Of a stretch of DNA of 64,000 nt, positions 27,101 to 37,324 are shown in pieces. Made by a program: the position numbers and the translations under genes. Every line of letters starts with the position of its first letter. The first letter of the stretch is position 1. The DNA lies in NCBI GenBank assembly GCA_021432635.1, contig MU270109.1:124001-188000 (forward strand), given 5' to 3'. The DNA is from Thozetella sp. PMI_491. Its lineage: Eukaryota; Ascomycota; Sordariomycetes; Chaetosphaeriales; Chaetosphaeriaceae. Below the pieces are notes generated by a model. The model was not told the origin of the DNA, made no database searches, and was given only the letters and a program-made list of their open reading frames with translations.

Positions 27101-28023
27101 AGCAGCGAGGGGAGGATATGACGGCGAGTAGTGAGATGATAAGAGAGAAGAAGGCTGTGCGGATTGAAGAGATGCGAACTCCTTGGACAGTCCTGACTGA
27201 CCAAGTTGAATGCTTTTAAAGGCCCTCTACAGTCGCCCTTGCCATAAGGTATAAGTTGGCCCCCGTATCGTTGGGCAAATCGCAAGCCAAGATGATGTAA
27301 CGCCGGTAGCTCCAGAACTCCGGCGCTAGTGCTCTTTGGACGGCGCGCCCAAGCGTAGTGCAAGAGACCCGCCTCGAACAGGGCAACCTGAACGACAACA
27401 GCCACCTGCTTCATCCGGAGTATGTAGGGGGCTTAGGGGGCTTAGTAGTTATGTCCATACCTAGACCGCGGAGGTCCGGAACAAAGATGATGGCTTCGCG
27501 TCGGTGCATGGCTGCGCATTCTCTTTTTGGACGCGCCAGAGCAAACCACCACGGCGCAATGCAAGATAGAAGGGGTTTGCAATGCATTTGCATTTTTCGA
27601 TGACTCCTCCATCCAATTTGACACGCATCTGGTTTCCTCCCCTGTGGTCTGCGCCGACCTGGGGCCAAGGCAGCCAAGCTTTGTGGCTACGTTGCCCAGC
27701 AAAGCTAGCCACTAAGCCAGGTGTCACGAAGTCGCTATCTCGAATAAAAAAAATACGAGCTCCCACCGGCTGGACTTGAACACCATCGCCTCGAAACGCC
27801 GCAGAACGCGAAATCTGTCCTATTTGTATTCTCCTTTCTTGAGCACATTTAATCCTCCTGGCCGCCGCATCTCATGGCTAGCCTTTTCCTGGGTCAATGT
27901 TCTTGCAAGCTGCTGTGCTCTCCATAATTAAGGTGCAGCTCTGCTAATTACCCATCTCGTAGAACCCGCTTAGCTGCACATACGCCTCAATGCTCACTCC
28001 AGGATTACTATCGAGGAAACATC
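27101..28023. other. Divergent promoter region of DUF4336-like and Hsp70-like genes
   Basis: About 920 bases. A TTTAAA motif near 27.21 kb could serve the minus-strand gene. A tRNA-like 3' half next to an A8 run lies near 27.75-27.81 kb but does not fold as a tRNA. Confidence 0.45.
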
Positions 28024-29848
28024 ATGGGAGCCACTGGAAGGAGACGCGGCGCCTGCACCGCATTCGCAATCTGTCTTGCATGCATCGTGTGCCTCGTCTT
28101 CATCCCCGTCGTGCACTCCTGTGGCGATTCAGACCCAGACAACGAAGGCTCATATATAGCCATAGTGAGTATGTCCCCTCTAACGTAGTCTAAGGCGACA
28201 TTTTAACCTCTCCACAGGATTTTGGACTGCAACACACCCGGGTAGCTGTGCTCCGAGAAGGAACGCAGGAGATACTCCCTTCAGAGCAAGGTGCGGGATC
28301 CCGGACGCCCTCACCAATTAGCTGCCTGGCGCAGGAAGTCTAACTCCGTCCCCAAATAGCAACCCAGTTTAGCCCGTCGTACATTGCCTTCACGGAGCAC
28401 GGTACGCTGTTCGGTGAAGCGGCTCGGCTCCATGCCGCGGTCGACCCGACTAACACGGTTTTCGGCATTCGGTATGTTGCCCGCCGACAAGCAACTGGGA
28501 TGTCGCCGTGGTGGTCTTTCAAAACTAACTCTTCCATTAAAGAAACCTACTAGGTCGCAGCTTCTCCGCCGTTCAAGCTCAAACCAGACAGCTTCCATTC
28601 AAAGTTATTTCGAAAGATGACCGGCCTGTGGTCCAGGTCGAAGTTGCTGGTCGAATCCAGCAATACACTCCGGAGGAACTCTACGGCATGATCCTCACCC
28701 GAATCAAGAACACTACCGAGATGTACCTGGATTCCAGCGTCTCCACGGCCGTCATGACCGTTCCTGCATTTTTCGACGACGCTCAGCGAGAGGCGACGCG
28801 AAAGGCAGCAGGGCTTGCGGGTATATACGCTGAACGCCTCGTCAACGAGCCAACAGCGGCCGGGATCGGTCACGGGCTAGACAGAGAGTTTGACGAGCTG
28901 TGGACACTTGTGTTTGGCCTTGACGACACACTCAGCATCCACCTGATAGAGATTGACCAAGGCGTGTTTGAAATTCTTGGGCAGGCCAACGGCCTCTCGC
29001 CGGCTACTGGTGAGTGCGACGCGGCAGGCCAGGACTGCCTGGATCGCTTCTACGAGCTGGAACCCAAAAACAGAGAGAGTGCCGGAGGAATTTCTGGTAC
29101 CGAAAATGCTTCTTTCGTCATGAGGCTATTTGACCAAAGTATCATGACGGTAGACAAGATGCTGCGCAACGCCAACATGAGCAAGGAGCTCGTCAATGCC
29201 TTGGTCTTCACGGGAGCATCAGAAAACATACCGGAGCTCCAAGCGTTAGCTGAAGAATACTTCGGCATCAAGGCTAGCAACGTGACAACCCCGGCAGATT
29301 CCAAACTGCTGGGAGCTGCGCGTCAGGCCCAGATATTATCATCCGATATGGACGTTGATTGGATTTCGTCGGTTATCGAGATCAATCCGTTGAGCGTCGG
29401 CCTCCAAACTCCAGGGGGGCTAATGACCCGGCTCCTGGGACGTAATAACGTACTGCCAAGGCTCAAGAAGCAGAACTTTACCACGGCGGCAGACAATCAG
29501 ACTAGCATGTCGATCAGGCTCTACGCGGGCGAGCGGGCACTCACGAGACACAACATCTTCCTAGGTGAATTTGAGCTAGCCATCCCGCCTCTCCCACGCA
29601 GAAATCGGACCGTCGAGGTCGCTTTTCTTGTCGACGAGGACCTGATGCTCACGGCTACCGCCCGCGACTTGGCTTCTGGGGAGGAGGAAACCGTCCGTGT
29701 CCCCATTTACCCAGTGGGGGGCTGGAACAGCGAATTAATTGAATATATGGTATTCCAAGCGGAGGACTACTGGGAGCAAGATCAGGTGTACCGGCAGTTT
29801 CTGCCAAATGTGGATGAAATTGAAGGCAAGCGACTAGTGAGCAACTGA
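28024..29848 (+). CDS. Secreted/ER Hsp70-like protein with eroded ATPase domain
   Basis: BiP-derived protein of 537 aa (BiP is about 660). Exons 28024-28164, 28218-28290, 28360-28471 and 28561-29848. A long basic-hydrophobic signal sequence ends near VVHSC (about 33). The first phosphate motif, DLGTT in Hsp70, reads DFGLQHTR (48-55). The second, DLGGGT, reads FGLDDT (about 227-232). Roughly 90 residues of lobe II are absent before LVFTGASENIPEL. Yet PSYIAFT, DPTNTVF and NEPTAAG remain, and the peptide-binding beta-domain (about 380-495) is well kept (EINPLSVGLQTPGG; FTTAADNQ; YAGER). The alpha-helical lid is nearly gone and there is no HDEL. The reading frame is open throughout, so it looks like a living, repurposed protein. 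The last acceptor was set at GTCGCAG to keep the frame. Confidence 0.82.
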
Positions 29849-30049
29849 GGAGACGAGTTGTAGATAGAAAACGCCACTGCATAGGTATCTAATTTCACAA
29901 ACTGCCCACGAGGTATTGAAATCCCGTTACGCTGCAAATAGCAAATCGCAAATCGCATGAAAAAAAGACCGACAGCTCCCATCCCAGGACCACTCATCTT
30001 ATTAGCAAGGTAAAAATGGCGTTCCAAAAATAGCACCCTGCCTTCGTCA

Positions 30050-30697
30050 CTACCGGTTGAGCACTGCGATGCACGACGCAAGCACCACCACTTGGTCCAG
30101 CATCTTGGAATTGAAGGCCAGTACGCAGTTATTCTTGAACCAGTGTTGGGCCACAAAGGCGGCCACCGGGACCTTCTTCTCGCCGATCACGGCGGATAGC
30201 TGTCCGCCCTTGCCCTTCGACATGTCCCAGAGGTAGGGGACCGAGTCCTTGACGAACGACTCCTGCTTCTTCCAGACGCCCAGTGGTCGCATCTCGATGC
30301 TGTGGTTCGAGTGTTTCGACTGCTCGGGAAAGCGAATGGTCCAGCCGCCGTAATGCTTCAGGATCGGCATGTCCAGCTCGGCCACCACCGCGCCACCGGC
30401 GGCAGCATCCTGGAACCGCATCGTGGACGAGAAGGTGTTTCGATCGAGGTCATACGCCCAGGTGGACTTATCCTTGGATCGCTCCTTGCCCACGCGCTCG
30501 ACCTCCCTGGCGAAAGGTTCTGTGATGGCGCCGGGGTCGACCAGCGAGACATGGTTGGTCACGTCCAGCACTCGTATCTCGTCTGAAAAATCGCCGCTGG
30601 AGGAGGTGAGGAAAAACACTCTGTCCGGCATGAGCGCAGCGATATCTTCGGCGACCTCGGGAGCGTCATTCTTGGGGCTGTTGGACTTCTCAGACAT
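30050..30697 (-). CDS. Uncharacterised protein, possibly tubby/LURP-like fold
   Basis: Intronless 215-aa protein that I do not recognise by name. It has an acidic N-terminus, alternating beta-strand patterns (DRVFFLTSS; EIRVLDVTNHVSLVDP; AVVAELDMP; GGWTIRFPE) and a C-terminal hydrophobic helix MLDQVVVLASCIAVLNR. Strands followed by one buried C-terminal helix are the pattern of tubby-C/LURP1-like barrels, but this is inference from the pattern only. No signal peptide. A TATATAA box lies ~140 bases upstream. Confidence 0.7.
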   Translation of the reverse strand: MSEKSNSPKNDAPEVAEDIAALMPDRVFFLTSSSGDFSDEIRVLDVTNHVSLVDPGAITEPFAREVERVGKERSKDKSTWAYDLDRNTFSSTMRFQDAAAGGAVVAELDMPILKHYGGWTIRFPEQSKHSNHSIEMRPLGVWKKQESFVKDSVPYLWDMSKGKGGQLSAVIGEKKVPVAAFVAQHWFKNNCVLAFNSKMLDQVVVLASCIAVLNR

Positions 30698-31348
30698 GTT
30701 TGGAAAGTGCGTTGGGGTGTGAATGTCACGAGGAATTTAGGACAATGGCTGGTGTGGGCTGAGTTTGAGGAGTGGTTGAGCTGCGAACGGTGATGATGTC
30801 TGATGACTTCTCCCAAGCTTGCCGGACATGGTCGCGATTTATATACTTTTCTTTTTGTTTCGTTCGAGATGGTGTTGCATGGAGGAGTTTGGAGTTGTCG
30901 TGATCTTTGATTACCCGTTCCCCATGCCCAAAACCTATGCATCGGCTTCGTTTCGTGGTATAGTTCCGCATTGGGTTAGTCTGACCGTCGACCCCATGTG
31001 GTGGCGTCCTCAAAGTCCCTGCAGGACATCGCTAGAGCGCGAAACACGGCCCAAAAGTGACTCCGCGGCGGCCAAAAACCACTGGCTGACACCCAACACA
31101 GCTAACCAGTTTTGGCATTATATCACGGGCGCGGGCACTACCAGTCTCGTCTCTCATGGCACACCAATCATAGCCGAGGCAATTTCGGCAGCCCTTCCTT
31201 GGGCCTGATATTGGCTTGGCCGAAAGCGGGCTGCATGCTTTAAAAAGTCACTGGCCGAATAGGATTGTTGGCGCGAGGAAGACGGCCTAGCCGTGGCATC
31301 GATCGATGCCACCCCGCCCTGCCTACCTCAGCCTTCTGTGGCTGTTGG
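30698..31348. other. Intergenic region with TATA box (minus strand, 30839-30845)
   Basis: About 650 bases. TATATAA on the minus strand at 30845-30839 suits the unknown protein gene at 30050-30697. Otherwise nothing is seen. Confidence 0.5.
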
Positions 31349-33232
31349 TCATATAATTGGTATCTCGCGGAAACGAGCCTCTTCGGCGGCCTCGCCATCC
31401 ATCAGGCCAACGACATATACCGGCCCGACTAAGCGATACAAGCCGTCTTGCCCCCGGCGGACGGCAAACGGAACGCCCCCTCCGGCGAACAGGGCGATCT
31501 GATCGCCGGCCAAGGTAGACTGAGGCCCCATCCCGGGCCGCCCGGCGTCGTCCACGAATGCCCGGCGCCCCTTCAGCTTCCAGACTCTCCGGTAGTCCCA
31601 GGATTCGGAGAGCGCCCACGCCGACTTTTCTTCCGTGCTCATATCAGCCGGGGGCTTGATGACACCCGATAGAACGTCGTACCCGTACGTGAATCTAGCT
31701 GCGCCCTCCCGATCAGCACGATCGACCAGACCGAAATCTGCTATCGGCACACGCCAGAGATTAGACTCAGCTTCGCTGCCAGAGAGGGAGATCATGCTCT
31801 GAAGATCAATTATGAAGTCACGATAGCTGTTGCTGTCCCGGGACGGATCGGGCGTTGCGCCAAACTCCAGACCAACTGTACGCACTGTGCTACAAAGGTG
31901 ACCACCTAGCGACAGAAGAGGTTCCTCATAGGTAAGGGAGAGCGAGCGGGCTGACCACTCTTTTCCGCCGGCAGCCTCGTAAAACCTGCCGAATACATCT
32001 CCAACTACAGGCGTTCGGGGAGAAGTCCAGTCCGGCGCCCAGGAGGGTAGGGCGGGAGCCAACTTGGTTTCCTGGCAGTAGATGAGTATGTTGGGTCCGT
32101 ACTCTTCCACAAGGGCTTTGGCGACCATGAAGAGAACCTTGCTGAGCGGCATATCCTCCGAGTAGTCGACTTCTATTTTATCGCGATCTTGCTGGCGAAC
32201 CATGCCTAGAAGCCCGTAGATCTTGTCGCGAGAATCTGTCGCCTGCAAGCCATTGCCGGCGCTATGCGCTGCGCCGAGGATGATTTCCAGCAGGGGCATG
32301 CCTCTAGCTACACCAGTATTCGACGCAGCGGGTGGATTCTCACCCGAGTCTCCTTGGAGACTCGTTCGATACCCGTTATAGATTGATACCAGATGGAGGA
32401 GGTTCTGGCTGATGTCAGCCACGACGCTGTAAACTCGCCGATGCCTCGGCTCCGTGCTTGGATACAACGCCATCCATTCAAACACCCGGAGGCCGTCTAT
32501 AATGTCTTCCCACGGTACGCTGTAGTAACCGCAGAAGACCATGGCCGTCCTAGCTAGAACCATCTCCTGGATGACCCAGACTCGCCACCACCACGGCCGC
32601 TGGCGAAGGAGCCTCCATATGAGGTCGAAATCGAAAGTACCGCCGGCACCATGCGGCCTGGGCTCTGCAAACTGAAGCACTGTTTTCACAAAGGCCGCGA
32701 TCTTGGCGTTGTCGAAGCTAGGCGCAGCCCTTAGTTCGCGGAAGAAGACTCCGAGCTGGCTGAGCATGCGCAGAGCCGCGACGCCACTGCCGTCTCGGTC
32801 AGGGCCGAGCCAGATAAATACACAGGTCGCTTCGCTATAGATGCGACTCATGAGCCGCACTTGAGCGTTCTTCTCGGCCGTGTCGGCCTGGTTGATGCAA
32901 AGTGCATCGATCCAGATGCCGGTGGAAGGTGCTGCTGCGCCACCGATCTCGGATAGAGGGAGCTGCAAGTGTGTCAATGCTTCATAGAGATTTCGTGTAA
33001 CCGATACTGTGCATTCGTCGATGAGCACGGGGCCGGGCTGAGAGAAGTCTCCCCAAGCGTATGACAAGGCGACATAGCGGGGGTGGGTGCTGAGTGGGAC
33101 ATCGCGGAGAGAGCCTGATACTTTCGGCCCTGAACCAGCTGGGCTCGAGGCATTGTGAAGAGACAGAAGCCTTATATTATTCTCTGAGTCTTCCAGCGGT
33201 CGGTATGGGTAAGTCGAACTCCCCGATGCCAT
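31349..33232 (-). CDS. HET-domain protein (heterokaryon incompatibility)
   Basis: Intronless 627-aa protein with an N-terminal HET domain, as used in fungal non-self recognition and regulated cell death. The three HET blocks are visible: YVALSYAWGD (about residue 53), LWIDALCINQ-type GIWIDALCINQADTAEKNAQV (about 107-127), and RPWWWRVWVIQEMVLARTAMVFCG (about 213-235). The C-terminal ~350 residues hold SRDKIYGLLGMV and PSWAPDWTSPRTP, the standard middle motifs of the family, and a terminal beta-rich segment. No NACHT, WD or other partner domain is fused. It is divergent from the Fpg-type gene at a distance of 312 bases. Such loci are often polymorphic between strains; nothing here tells its specificity. 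Confidence 0.95.
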   Translation of the reverse strand: MASGSSTYPYRPLEDSENNIRLLSLHNASSPAGSGPKVSGSLRDVPLSTHPRYVALSYAWGDFSQPGPVLIDECTVSVTRNLYEALTHLQLPLSEIGGAAAPSTGIWIDALCINQADTAEKNAQVRLMSRIYSEATCVFIWLGPDRDGSGVAALRMLSQLGVFFRELRAAPSFDNAKIAAFVKTVLQFAEPRPHGAGGTFDFDLIWRLLRQRPWWWRVWVIQEMVLARTAMVFCGYYSVPWEDIIDGLRVFEWMALYPSTEPRHRRVYSVVADISQNLLHLVSIYNGYRTSLQGDSGENPPAASNTGVARGMPLLEIILGAAHSAGNGLQATDSRDKIYGLLGMVRQQDRDKIEVDYSEDMPLSKVLFMVAKALVEEYGPNILIYCQETKLAPALPSWAPDWTSPRTPVVGDVFGRFYEAAGGKEWSARSLSLTYEEPLLSLGGHLCSTVRTVGLEFGATPDPSRDSNSYRDFIIDLQSMISLSGSEAESNLWRVPIADFGLVDRADREGAARFTYGYDVLSGVIKPPADMSTEEKSAWALSESWDYRRVWKLKGRRAFVDDAGRPGMGPQSTLAGDQIALFAGGGVPFAVRRGQDGLYRLVGPVYVVGLMDGEAAEEARFREIPII

Positions 33233-33544
33233 GCTTTATTTTGTTGGGACTCCTTCTGGGCTGGCTCGGGCTATATCGCACGGATATAGTACGTATACGT
33301 AAGTCCGTTTCTCACAGCGGTGTTTTGTATGCGTATAATTAGAGCTATTAAAAACGTAACAAAAAGAAAGTTTGTAGTAATGGTCAGGTGACCTCGCGTT
33401 AGAGACAAGCTGGGCTTAAGAGGCCCGCGCGGTAGATACCGAAGGGCGCGCGCCACCAGAGGCGACGGGCGGGTTTAACAAGCTGAACAACCTGGGCACG
33501 CCCACTGAATTCTTCCCAACTCATGCTACACGCGCCTTCTCAAA
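33233..33544. other. Compact divergent promoter of HET and Fpg-type genes
   Basis: 312 bases shared by two divergent starts, AT-rich near 33.30-33.38 kb. No further element is recognised. Confidence 0.5.
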
Positions 33545-34761
33545 ATGCCTGAGATAGCTGAAGGTAATTCCCCTCTTGATCCGCCTCTTTGGGTGCACAC
33601 ATTAACGAGTTGTTCCTTCCCAAAGTCGCAAGGATCACCCACTTCCTCCGTCGCCACTTGGTGGGAAAGCGGATCCGCAAGGCCGCCGCCATTGACGACA
33701 ACAATGTCTTTGGCAAAGTCGGCACCACGGGCGCTGCGGTGCAGAAGGCACTGACGGGCAAGAAAGTCGTCGGCGCCGGCAGCCAGGGCAAATACTTCTG
33801 GATCCTGCTGGACAGCGCTCCGCACCTGGTGATGCACTTCGGCATGACGGGCTGGGTCCACATCAAGGGCGAGCAGACGGCGTACACCCGATACTACGAG
33901 AAGAGCAAAGGCCAGAAGGAGGAATGGCCCCCTAAATTCTGGAAGTTTCACATCACTACCGAAGGGGACCCGGCAGTCGACGTCGCCTTCACGGACGCCC
34001 GCCGCTTTGGCCGTGTGCGTCTGGTCGACTGCCCGGGAGATGAGATCCGCAAGCACACCCCGCTGGTCGAGAACGGCCCGGACCCAGTCGTGGACAAAGA
34101 AATCTTTACCGAGGACTACCTGAAGAAGATCATGCGAAAACGCCATGTGCCCATAAAAGCCCTGCTGCTCGACCAGACCGTCGTGAGCGGCATCGGGAAC
34201 TGGGTCGGCGATGAGATCATGTACCAGGCCAAGCTACACCCGGAGCAGTACTCCGACGACTTTGACGACCACGACATCACCACCCTCTTCAAAGCGATCT
34301 GCTACGTCTGTGACACGGCGGTCGAGAAGCTGGGAGACTCGGACGAGTTCCCCGACGACTGGCTGTTCCATCATCGCTGGGGAAAGGGCAAGAAGGACGC
34401 GGCGAGCACACTTCCTAGCGGTGAGAAGCTCACCTTCATCACAGTCGGTGGCCGCACTAGCTGTGTCGTGCCGAGCGTACAGAAGAAGAGGGGAAGGGCA
34501 GTACCTCCAGGCATCAAGGAGGAGTCCATCCCGCCCGATGATGGGACCAAGAGCGCTTTCTTCGAGGAGAAGAGCGTCGAGCAGGTAGCTGGAGAAGCTG
34601 AGGCGGAAGATCGCCCCAGGAAGAGGCAGAAAAAGACGGCCAAGAGCGTGAAGGCCGAGAAAGAGGACAAGGTGAGCAAGGCCGTGAAGGCAGAGAAAGA
34701 CGAGAAGCAAGCGCTATCGACCGGGAGGAGGCGTTCCGGGAGGCTAGTGGGCAGAGGGTAG
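33545..34761 (+). CDS. Formamidopyrimidine-DNA glycosylase (Fpg/MutM family)
   Basis: Base-excision repair glycosylase/AP lyase for oxidised purines. Exons 33545-33563 and 33626-34761 give 384 aa. The tiny first exon encodes MPEIAE, so after Met removal the catalytic Pro and Glu lead the chain; the intron is GTAATT...AAG. A GKKVVGAGSQGKYFWILLD segment supplies the beta-strand Lys. HLVMHFGMTGW, DARRFGRVRL and the helix-two-turn-helix LLLDQTVVSGIGNWVGDEIMY follow. There is no zinc finger; VGGRTSCVVP marks the zincless-finger type seen in plants and fungi. A ~100-residue Lys-rich tail should be a nuclear/DNA-binding extension. Confidence 0.94.
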
Positions 34762-35013
34762 CACCTAGCTTGCCAACCTAGGATGGGGAATGTTGGTCTG
34801 TTCGATAGGCTACCTTAGCTAGCGCTACTCTCGGGTTTAATGAGGACGAGATACTGCACTACCAGGCAGGCTGCGGATAGTAGCACATTGTCCCGTCACT
34901 GCACACCGTGAGGCTTTCTTTCATCTGGGGATAAACTCTGCCGTGATGTGGGGAGGCGCTGGGCATACTAGGTTGTCTCCAATAAGCTTGCGGGGATTAA
35001 GGGATCCAGGGAT

Positions 35014-36099
35014 TCAGGGCAATTCGACAGGCGCCCGTCTTAACCTCAGCCTCTCGTCCATGGTGGCCAAATGGACCTGCCAATTATTTGGTCGGGGCCC
35101 TCGCTCTACCTGGAACGGCATGCCGGCTAGCTGGTCACCCTCCAGGAATGCAGCGTCCTCCTGTCCTCGAACGTCGGGCAGCTCCGGGAGCCCGAGGGTG
35201 AACTCGTTGGCGCGTATCTCCTTCAGTCGATGGAAGAAGCGCGTCTCGTTAAAGCGCCGATGCCACGGGCGCAGGTCCTTGCAGTCGAACCACAGGCGGA
35301 GCTCCCGCAAGTCCTGGAGGGCCGCGAGCGCCGTGCAGAGGCGCTCCCACGGGTTGTTCTTGGCAGTCACGGGCATGGGCCACCCCGTGACTACAGTCCC
35401 CTCCATGCCGGCGTTGGGGTAGTAGAGCTCGACTAAGGTATTGGTCGTCCGGATGCAGAGCTCGAGGGAGCGGAAGGTCGCCGGGCCGTAGGCCGGCGCC
35501 GAGAGGAACCCTGCCGCCACATTGGTGTCCGTGAAGACAAATCGGACGGTTGAGAAGATTGTCGGGTGAGCCTCAAGATACCTGCGCAAATTAGCCATTT
35601 CTCTTTTTCCGGGCGACATCCCGGTCCGGTGGACAGGACTCCGGCCGGCGAAGGCGACTCACATGCGCTTCGAGGCGAGGAGCACCGGTAAGAAAGGGCT
35701 CCACAGCTGGGGCTGCTCTTCGCTGGCCTCCTCGCACGCCCAGTGCAGACACCACTCTGACTTGCAGCGTGCCTCCCACGGCTGCCGCTTCAGGCCGGAC
35801 GAGCATTGAAACATAATATACCTGACATCTTCGGCGCCGGGGTCCGTCGTACATGCTACGTGGGTGAGCTCGGTGCTGTGGCGCTTTCGCATGACGTGCT
35901 GGCTGAGAGACCCCGCGGTCCGCCACATCTCGATGTAAATCATCTGGCGGATCTCGCTGGGGAGCCGGGAGAATAAGTCGGATTGGTCTTGAGGGCTGGC
36001 GCTCTGGGCGAGGGCAACCCGGTCTGGCAGCTGCTCGGGACGCCACTTCTGAGCCTGCGTCTGGGACGCCTCCGGACCCTTCGAGTCTGTCATTTCCAA
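35014..36099 (-). CDS. Fungal protein with DUF7730-like N-terminus
   Basis: 334-aa protein from exons 36099-35663 and 35581-35014 (GTGAGT...CAG intron). Residues ~40-60 carry the FSRLPSEIRQMIYIEMW segment typical of the large fungal DUF7730/F-box-like group, in which a short helical LPxEIRxxIY motif opens the domain. After it come the WCLHWACEEAS and LWSPFLPVLLASKRM(Y) segments, where this family lists the leader of the leucine-rich-like part. The second half (LRELRLWFDCKDLRPW) resembles degenerate leucine-rich strands. Two in-frame ATGs lie six bases apart; the upstream one is used. Function is unknown; an F-box-like adaptor role is only a guess. Confidence 0.8.
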
Positions 36100-37324
36100 G
36101 ATGAGAGGCTGCTTGCTAGTGTCGGAATGAAGCGGATGCCAATGGCGTATCCTTCACCAGTCCACCGCCCTGTTAATCCGCGCAGATAAAAAAAAGTTAA
36201 AAAAGTTGCAGAGGCGAGAGTGAAAGGCTAGATCGATGCGCATGACGCGGGAGTAGCAGATTTTGGTGGTTATCAAGTTACTCTCATAGGGCGATACGTC
36301 GCTGCGTTTAACCCCGCATCGGCCTGCTGTCCCAGCGATGATGCCTGGAATTTCACGGCAGGCGGAGAGCTAACTAGTCCCATGGGATGCGCAATGCGCG
36401 CACCTGTAAAGCGCAGCATTCCTCCGCCTATACTGCGCAATATCTACCACGGCTGAGCTTAATGCTACTCAACACGTGCATCCAGGCACGCAAATACGCG
36501 CACTGCTTCACACAGCCAAGAGGTCCCTCAAATCGTCTTAGGTATACTCATGAATTCACGCTATTCTAGGGCCCTCTCTGCTACCTCATTGTTACGACAC
36601 ACGACCACATCTTGTTCACTTTCGTCATCTCGCTCAAGCCCATCATGTAGCGGCGGGAACTACCTCGCTCCCGTCGCCACTGAGCCTACACGACAACTCC
36701 CAAGCGGACCCGCCTTCCTGGCCTCGCCAGGTACATCTAAGCACAAGCAGCGGCTCCACCCTGCGCATAGAGAATGTAGACATTAACAGATGAAGCGGCC
36801 GGAATGCCCCCTCACATGACCATGCGATGAGGCTCCCGGTCGCGCCTTGGCTCGTTCTTTCCATGCTGCCGTCCAATATAGGAGGGATGGCATATCGCCG
36901 GAAAGCCAAAGTCAAGGCTAAGGAAGAGTGAAATAGATGTTGATACATGACGCAGGTGTTAGCCGACAGTAGCCGACAGCGCCGTCCATCATTTGAGGTT
37001 AAGGAAAAAGAATTTATCGACAAGAAATTAGACTTTGGTGTCGAGTCTAGTGTGTCTGATTCGATCCACGGCTGTGGAGCAAGAAAAAAAATGGTGGGAA
37101 AATGTGTCGCGAGTGAGTGACGAGAAGTGTAAAAGATTCGTCCCGGTATTCCCGGGTTGGTTGACGTCGTGAGATGTCACCATATGTCGTGGTTACCAGA
37201 GTGTGTCCCTTTTCCGCGGTCCAACTTTCAAAACGCCGGTGCCCCATATGTCGGATATATTTCATGCTCCCTCCACCGTCCTACCCCCCTGATTAAGCCG
37301 GTAATGCGCTTGTGTTTAACTTTT
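36100..37324. other. Intergenic region between two minus-strand genes
   Basis: About 1.2 kb. It contains two head-to-tail copies of tagccgacag at about 36960-36979. No gene is supported. Confidence 0.5.

Noticed and set aside
27750-27830. tRNA-like 3' half on the minus strand (TTCAAGTCC beside a T8 run)
   Set aside because: The T-stem does not pair and no matching acceptor or D arm is found upstream, so it is not called as a tRNA.
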